DNA of 64,000 bases. Origin: JAOBAU01 sp034667465 (GTDB taxonomy: Bacteria; Acidobacteriota; Thermoanaerobaculia; Gp7-AA8). The notes under the pieces were generated by a model. It was not told the DNA's origin. It searched no databases and saw only the letters and a list, made by a program, of their open reading frames with translations. The stretch covers positions 299,235 to 363,234 of the forward strand of contig JAXDJV010000013.1 in the NCBI GenBank assembly GCA_034667465.1, written 5' to 3'. Positions 62,306 to 64,000 of the stretch are shown piece after piece; the stretch's first letter is position 1, and each line of letters begins with the position of its first letter. The position numbers and the translations under genes were made by a program.

Positions 62306-63919
62306 TCATCCCGGATACGGATAGCCGGCCGCGAGCGCGTTTTCGAGCGTCGTGTCGTGGCCGTAAATGTCTTCGTAAAAGTGGATGAGACCATCATCGG
62401 TGACGACGGCCGTCGTGTAGATGATGAGCACCGGAATCGGACGCGCGAGCACGACCGTCTTCGGTTCTTTGCCGTTCATCGCGTCCGCGATTTTCTCCGG
62501 CGTCCATTCGGGCTGATCGCGCAGCACCCACGCGGCCAGCCGCGCCGGATCTTCGACGCGGATGCAGCCGTGGCTGAAGTCGCGGCGCGAGCGCGAGAAG
62601 AGCGTCTGCGACGGCGTCGAATGCAGGTAGACGTTGTTCTGATTCGGGAACATGAACTTCACGAGTCCGAGCGCGTTCGACGGTCCCGGTTTCTGGCGGA
62701 TCGACAGCGCGCCGCTCCGCAGTCGCGCCAGCGTTGCGGTGTCGACGCTCGTGATTGCGAGCGGCTTGTCGTCGTCGACGATCTCGTAGCCGTTCGACGC
62801 GAGATACGACGGATTCTTCGCGATCTTCGGCACGAGCTCGTGCGTCTGAATGCTCGACGGCACGTTCCAGAACGGACGGAACACGAGGTACTTCATGTCG
62901 GACTCGAACACCGGCGTCTGATGCGTGTACGCGGTACCGACGACGACACGCATGCCGATGTCGGTGCCGCCCTGGGCGTTCCATCCGCGCAGCGTGAACT
63001 CCGGAATGTTGACGATGATCGGCGGCGTGTCGAATTCCATCGGCGCCCAGCGCCAGCGTTCGAGCGCCCATTCGATCTGGCGCAGCCGCTGCGCGAGCGG
63101 CGTGTTCAGTTCCGCGAAGGTCTTCGGTCCGAGCGTGCCGGTTCCTTCGAGTCCGTGGCGCAACTGAAATCGTTTCACGGCCTCGACGAGCGCGCCGTCG
63201 TACACGAGCCGCTTCGCATCGACCTTCGCGTTCGCCGGCAGATCGCCGACGCGACGCAGCATGCGCGCGAGCTGCGCGATGGCCGGATACGACTCGCCCG
63301 ATTTCACCGACGCTTCCGGCAACGGCGGCTCTTTCGCATCTTCGGCAGCGAGGCGCTGATAGATCGCGAGTGCGTTCTGCAGCCGGCGATAGTCGTCATA
63401 CGGCGGCTCGATCGGCGCGAGCGACGCCGCAGGATTCGGCGACTGCGTGATGCTGGTGACGAGCGTCGGCAGGTAATATTTCTTGCTCTCGATATCGAGA
63501 TCGAAGCGAACGTTGTGCGGATTGATGCGGCCGATGTGAAGGTCGGAAATGTAGCGCATCAGCGTTGCGGAGACGGCGACGTCGAAACGCGCCAGCGCAT
63601 TCTCATCGTGCGATTGTTCGACCGCACGCAGGCGCGCCGCCCACCGCCCGCCGTCGTAGTCCGACGCATGCACGCCTTTCACGTCGGCCGCTTCGAAGAG
63701 CGCGATGACCGCACGCGCCTGCGGCGTGATGCGGCCGTCGCGCGACCACTGCGTCTTCCACTCCCGCGGCTGATAGAAATTGATGAGGTGCTTTTTGTAG
63801 TCGACGAAGTTCGGCCAGCGGAGCTCGTCGAGTTTCGATGCGTCGACGAGCGCGGTGATCGGGGTCTGCGCGAACAGAGGTGTCGCGACGAGAATCAACA
63901 GCAGGAGAAGACGAGGCAT
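62306..63919 (-). CDS. L,D-transpeptidase (LdtD/YcbB type)
   Basis: 537 residues, signal peptide MPRLLLLLILVATPLFA. An N-terminal region (about 20-230) is the YcbB scaffold: WSRDGRITPQARAVIALFEA and SATLMRYISDLHIGRINPHN. A peptidoglycan-binding segment follows at about 235-275 (VEAVKRFQLRHGLEGTGTLG). The YkuD catalytic domain (about 300-480) has LGLVKFMFPNQNNVYLHSTP and FSHGCIRVEDPARLA with catalytic Cys and His. It forms 3-3 crosslinks or attaches proteins to peptidoglycan in the periplasm. The start follows a TACAAT box at 6 nt. Confidence 0.95.
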   Translation of the reverse strand: MPRLLLLLILVATPLFAQTPITALVDASKLDELRWPNFVDYKKHLINFYQPREWKTQWSRDGRITPQARAVIALFEAADVKGVHASDYDGGRWAARLRAVEQSHDENALARFDVAVSATLMRYISDLHIGRINPHNVRFDLDIESKKYYLPTLVTSITQSPNPAASLAPIEPPYDDYRRLQNALAIYQRLAAEDAKEPPLPEASVKSGESYPAIAQLARMLRRVGDLPANAKVDAKRLVYDGALVEAVKRFQLRHGLEGTGTLGPKTFAELNTPLAQRLRQIEWALERWRWAPMEFDTPPIIVNIPEFTLRGWNAQGGTDIGMRVVVGTAYTHQTPVFESDMKYLVFRPFWNVPSSIQTHELVPKIAKNPSYLASNGYEIVDDDKPLAITSVDTATLARLRSGALSIRQKPGPSNALGLVKFMFPNQNNVYLHSTPSQTLFSRSRRDFSHGCIRVEDPARLAAWVLRDQPEWTPEKIADAMNGKEPKTVVLARPIPVLIIYTTAVVTDDGLIHFYEDIYGHDTTLENALAAGYPYPG

Positions 63920-63925
63920 CGCGCG

Positions 63926-63931
63926 ATTGTA
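63926..63931 (-). promoter_or_regulatory. TACAAT -10-like box before the L,D-transpeptidase gene
   Basis: TACAAT on the minus strand with CGCGCG (6 nt) before the ATG at 63919. Any -35 element would fall inside the adjacent palindromic repeat. Confidence 0.5.
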
Positions 63932-63936
63932 CGGGA

Positions 63937-64000
63937 GTCATCCTGAGCGTCAGCGAAGGATCCGGGCGGGCGGGGCGCACAGCGAGAGATTCGCGCCCCG
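63937..64000. repeat. Palindromic intergenic repeat, copy 8 (cut by window edge)
   Basis: Left arm GTCATCCTGAGCGTCAGCGA then AGGATCCGGGCGGGCGGGGC and the loop start. The right arm lies beyond the window. Confidence 0.8.

Noticed and set aside
1..64000. tRNA, rRNA, insertion sequences or prophage
   Set aside because: All gaps of 40 bp or more were read; none shows a cloverleaf, rRNA-like sequence or transposase. The repeats lack associated mobility genes in the window.

Overview
The window is high-GC DNA from a Gram-negative bacterium. It encodes a TonB-dependent receptor, several lipoproteins, and an LdtD-like L,D-transpeptidase and a murein amidase that point to an outer-membrane envelope. 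Carboxypeptidase-regulatory-like domains and many dispersed palindromic intergenic repeats point to Acidobacteriota or a close relative. That assignment is inference: there is no rRNA or other marker gene here. I saw no tRNA, rRNA, CRISPR array, transposase or phage gene.

Layout. 1-10.6 kb: a partial CPBP-family membrane protease, a GH57/DUF3536 glycosidase overlapping malQ, a secreted alpha-carbonic anhydrase, a rifampicin-phosphotransferase-like PEP-utilising enzyme, a PAP2-acyltransferase fusion and a YdjM-like membrane protein. 10.5-27.4 kb: a mostly minus-strand alpha-glucan/trehalose block with treY, treZ, glgB, a TreS-maltokinase fusion and glgE. Interspersed are a Uma2 protein, a PKD protein, an FKBP isomerase, a lipoprotein, a membrane protein, a Cys-rich carboxypeptidase-regulatory protein and a lone receiver domain. 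27.5-31.4 kb: a glutaredoxin-like protein, an Mpo1-like/P450 pair and CstA. 31.5-36.0 kb: a TonB receptor, then purS and purQ with a secreted beta-propeller gene between them, then a papain-fold protein that has lost its catalytic residues. 36-43 kb: an anchored protein of unknown function, acetyl-CoA synthetase, a FabG-like reductase, a GT2 glycosyltransferase, tmk and holB, then about 550 bp of non-coding DNA with a candidate structured RNA ending in an intrinsic terminator. 43-64 kb: a GerMN/amidase pair, a YdcF-like protein, an S9 peptidase with a threonine dehydratase, an NRAMP-like transporter operon, an RlmA-like methyltransferase, tandem gluzincin-TPR proteins, a K+ channel with RCK domains, an SDR, an MHS transporter and an L,D-transpeptidase.

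How the genes fit together. TreY and TreZ release trehalose from glucan. The TreS-maltokinase fusion turns trehalose into maltose 1-phosphate, GlgE polymerises it and GlgB branches the product. MalQ and the GH57 protein can remodel or trim glucan. The locus therefore encodes a closed glucan-trehalose-glucan loop without GlgC/GlgA in view.

Two intergenic repeat families stand out. One is a palindrome with ends like GTCATCCTGAG, seen eight times, once inside a peptidase coding sequence. The other is a hairpin whose arms are tandem heptamers, seen five times with different heptamer sequences. Seven starts, including that of a putative 18-codon leader ORF, have a TANAAT box 6-8 nt upstream, which suggests leaderless transcription.
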